Source: Bacillota bacterium
Lineage (GTDB): Bacteria; Bacillota; Sulfobacillia; RBS10-35; JAJYVM01
Assembly (NCBI GenBank): GCA_021792015.1
Contig: JAJYVM010000035.1
Span: 1-15,723 of the forward strand
Length of the DNA: 15,723 bases
Direction: 5' to 3'
Each line of letters starts with the position of its first letter. Position 1 is the stretch's first letter. The notes beneath the pieces are model-generated. The model was not told the DNA's origin, did not search any database, and worked only from the letters and a program-made list of their open reading frames with translations. The translations under genes were made by a program, and so were the position numbers. Positions 14,512-15,723 of this stretch are shown here, in pieces.

Positions 14512-15723
14512 TTAGTTCCGGAGTGGCCGTCCCGTCGAAAGCAGGTGCCGCATCCGGGCCTGCGTCAGCGGGGTGCCGAGGAGGCGGAGGAAGGCCTCGC
14601 GCTCCAGGTCCAGCACGTGCTGGGCCCGCACGCGGCTGCCGGGCGGCAGGTCGCCCCCCGCCAGCACGTTTGCCAGGGCGGCGCCCAGCGTGGCGTCGTG
14701 CTCGCTGATGCGGCCGGCCCAGCGCATCTCCTGCACGGCCAGCAGCAGGGCCGCGCGGCCGTCGCGCCCCAGCACCGCGAAGGTCTCGTCCACGCGCGGC
14801 GGGGCGTAGCCGGCCGCGGCCAGCAGCAGGGCCGTGTCCTTCGCGTCGGCCAGGCGGTGGCCGCCATCCAGCGAGATGGCGTCGGCGGGGCTCAGGTAGC
14901 CGATCTCGCGGGCATTGCGGGCGCTCTCGGACACTTTCGCCTGGCCCGCCGTCTCCAGCGCGAGGGCGATGCGGCGCGGGTTGCCGCCCGCCCGGCGCAC
15001 CAGTTCCTTGATGCCGCCGCCGGCCGGGATCAGGCCGGCGCCCAGCTCGACGAGGCCGATGTAGCTCTCGGCGGCGGCCTGGATGCGGTCGGCGTGCAGG
15101 CAGATCTCGCAGCCGCCGCCCAGGGCCATGCCGCCGAGGGCCGCGACCACCGGCCGGTCCAGATGGCGCAGGGCCATGTTCGCGTCTTGGAAGGCGGCGA
15201 TGTGGCGCTCGGCCTCCTTCCAGTCCTCCTCCTCGGCCGCCAGCAGCATCAGTTGCAGGTTGGCACCGACGCTGAAGCGCTCGGCGGAGGCACCGAGCAG
15301 GACCAGGGCCCGCCAGCGGGGGCTGCCGCCGACGTCCGCCGCCGCCCGGCGCATGGCCGCGATCGTGGCGGGGCCGATGGCGTCGTGGTCGGGGTGCAGG
15401 TGCAGGCAGGCCACGCCGTCGCCGAGGTCGCGCAGGTCGGCGTCGGAGGTCTCCCAGACGGCGGGGGCACTGGCGATCTCGACCTCGCGCGGATCGTGCC
15501 TATAGGGAAACACTTGCGCGAAGGTTCGGTCATGGACCGACTCCGCCAGCGGCGGCAGCGGCCCGTCCTCGGCGCGCATGCGCTCGGCGGCACGCCGGAA
15601 GCCGATGCGGTCCCAGACCTGGAAGGGGCCGAGGCTCCAGCCGTAGCCCCAGCGCATGGCGTCGTCGATCTGCTGCGGGGTGTCGGCCGCCTCGGGGATG
15701 CTGGCGGCCGCGAAGCGCAGCAC
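14512..15723 (-). CDS. fadN: 3-hydroxyacyl-CoA dehydrogenase / enoyl-CoA hydratase, C-terminal part (FadN)
   Basis: The bifunctional enzyme hydrates enoyl-CoA and oxidises 3-hydroxyacyl-CoA. Only the last 403 residues are in the window. The gene runs off the right edge, and family members are about 780-800 residues, so the NAD-binding half is missing here. The visible part starts in the HAD C-terminal domain, with DDAMRWGYGWSLGPFQVWDRIG. It continues into a crotonase domain: oxyanion-hole segment ERFSVGANL at about 149, GGGCEI with E206, and VELGAGLIPAGGG with E226, the two glutamates expected for hydratase activity. This HAD-then-crotonase order is that of FadN, opposite to proteobacterial FadB. 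The apparent GTG at the edge is almost certainly an internal Val codon. It is the first of the three fad genes visible here. Confidence 0.93.
   Translation of the reverse strand: MLRFAAASIPEAADTPQQIDDAMRWGYGWSLGPFQVWDRIGFRRAAERMRAEDGPLPPLAESVHDRTFAQVFPYRHDPREVEIASAPAVWETSDADLRDLGDGVACLHLHPDHDAIGPATIAAMRRAAADVGGSPRWRALVLLGASAERFSVGANLQLMLLAAEEEDWKEAERHIAAFQDANMALRHLDRPVVAALGGMALGGGCEICLHADRIQAAAESYIGLVELGAGLIPAGGGIKELVRRAGGNPRRIALALETAGQAKVSESARNAREIGYLSPADAISLDGGHRLADAKDTALLLAAAGYAPPRVDETFAVLGRDGRAALLLAVQEMRWAGRISEHDATLGAALANVLAGGDLPPGSRVRAQHVLDLEREAFLRLLGTPLTQARMRHLLSTGRPLRN

Overview
The window is a high-GC bacterial segment (about 70% GC by eye). It has densely packed genes, frequent ATGA/GTGA stop-start overlaps and Shine-Dalgarno-led starts. 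A fadN-fadA-fadE order is familiar from Bacillota and Chloroflexota. Together with a GH15 glucoamylase/glucose dehydrogenase/6-phosphogluconate dehydrogenase cluster and [NiFe]-hydrogenase maturation genes, it suggests a high-GC, possibly thermophilic Bacillota or Chloroflexota lineage. The taxon cannot be fixed from this sequence alone.

Layout. (1) 172-4560, plus strand: a tight three-gene operon encoding a cytoplasmic GH15 glucan glucohydrolase, a zinc glucose 1-dehydrogenase and a short 6-phosphogluconate dehydrogenase. Together they could turn stored or imported glucan into gluconate and pentose phosphate, with a lactonase and gluconokinase supplied elsewhere. A strong hairpin separates this operon from (2), a convergent aldo/keto reductase (4640-5587, minus). 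(3) 5783-8220: a divided hydrogenase-maturation locus. On the minus strand are a variant hypC, a small membrane protein and a DUF6390-like protein, joined by 4-bp overlaps. On the plus strand are hypA and hypB. The 231-bp divergent intergenic region holds a spaced direct repeat and a hairpin. No hypD, hypE, hypF or hydrogenase subunit lies in the window. (4) 8256-9259, minus: a decayed IS1595-type transposase abutting hypB, then a universal-stress-like protein without its phosphate loop.

(5) About 9300-11460: an islet of visibly lower GC holding two minus-strand genes with TTG starts. One is an ABC/AAA15-type ATPase. The other is a DUF3226 TOPRIM-like protein, translationally coupled to it. 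This resembles OLD-family and PARIS-type two-gene antiphage modules and is the best candidate for an undescribed system here. An 11-bp direct repeat flanks the islet. (6) 11492-15723, minus: the beta-oxidation operon fadN (5' part outside the window), fadA and fadE, with a GC-rich hairpin in each intergenic gap.

Many long open frames antisense to these genes are by-products of high GC and were left out. No tRNA, rRNA or CRISPR array was seen.
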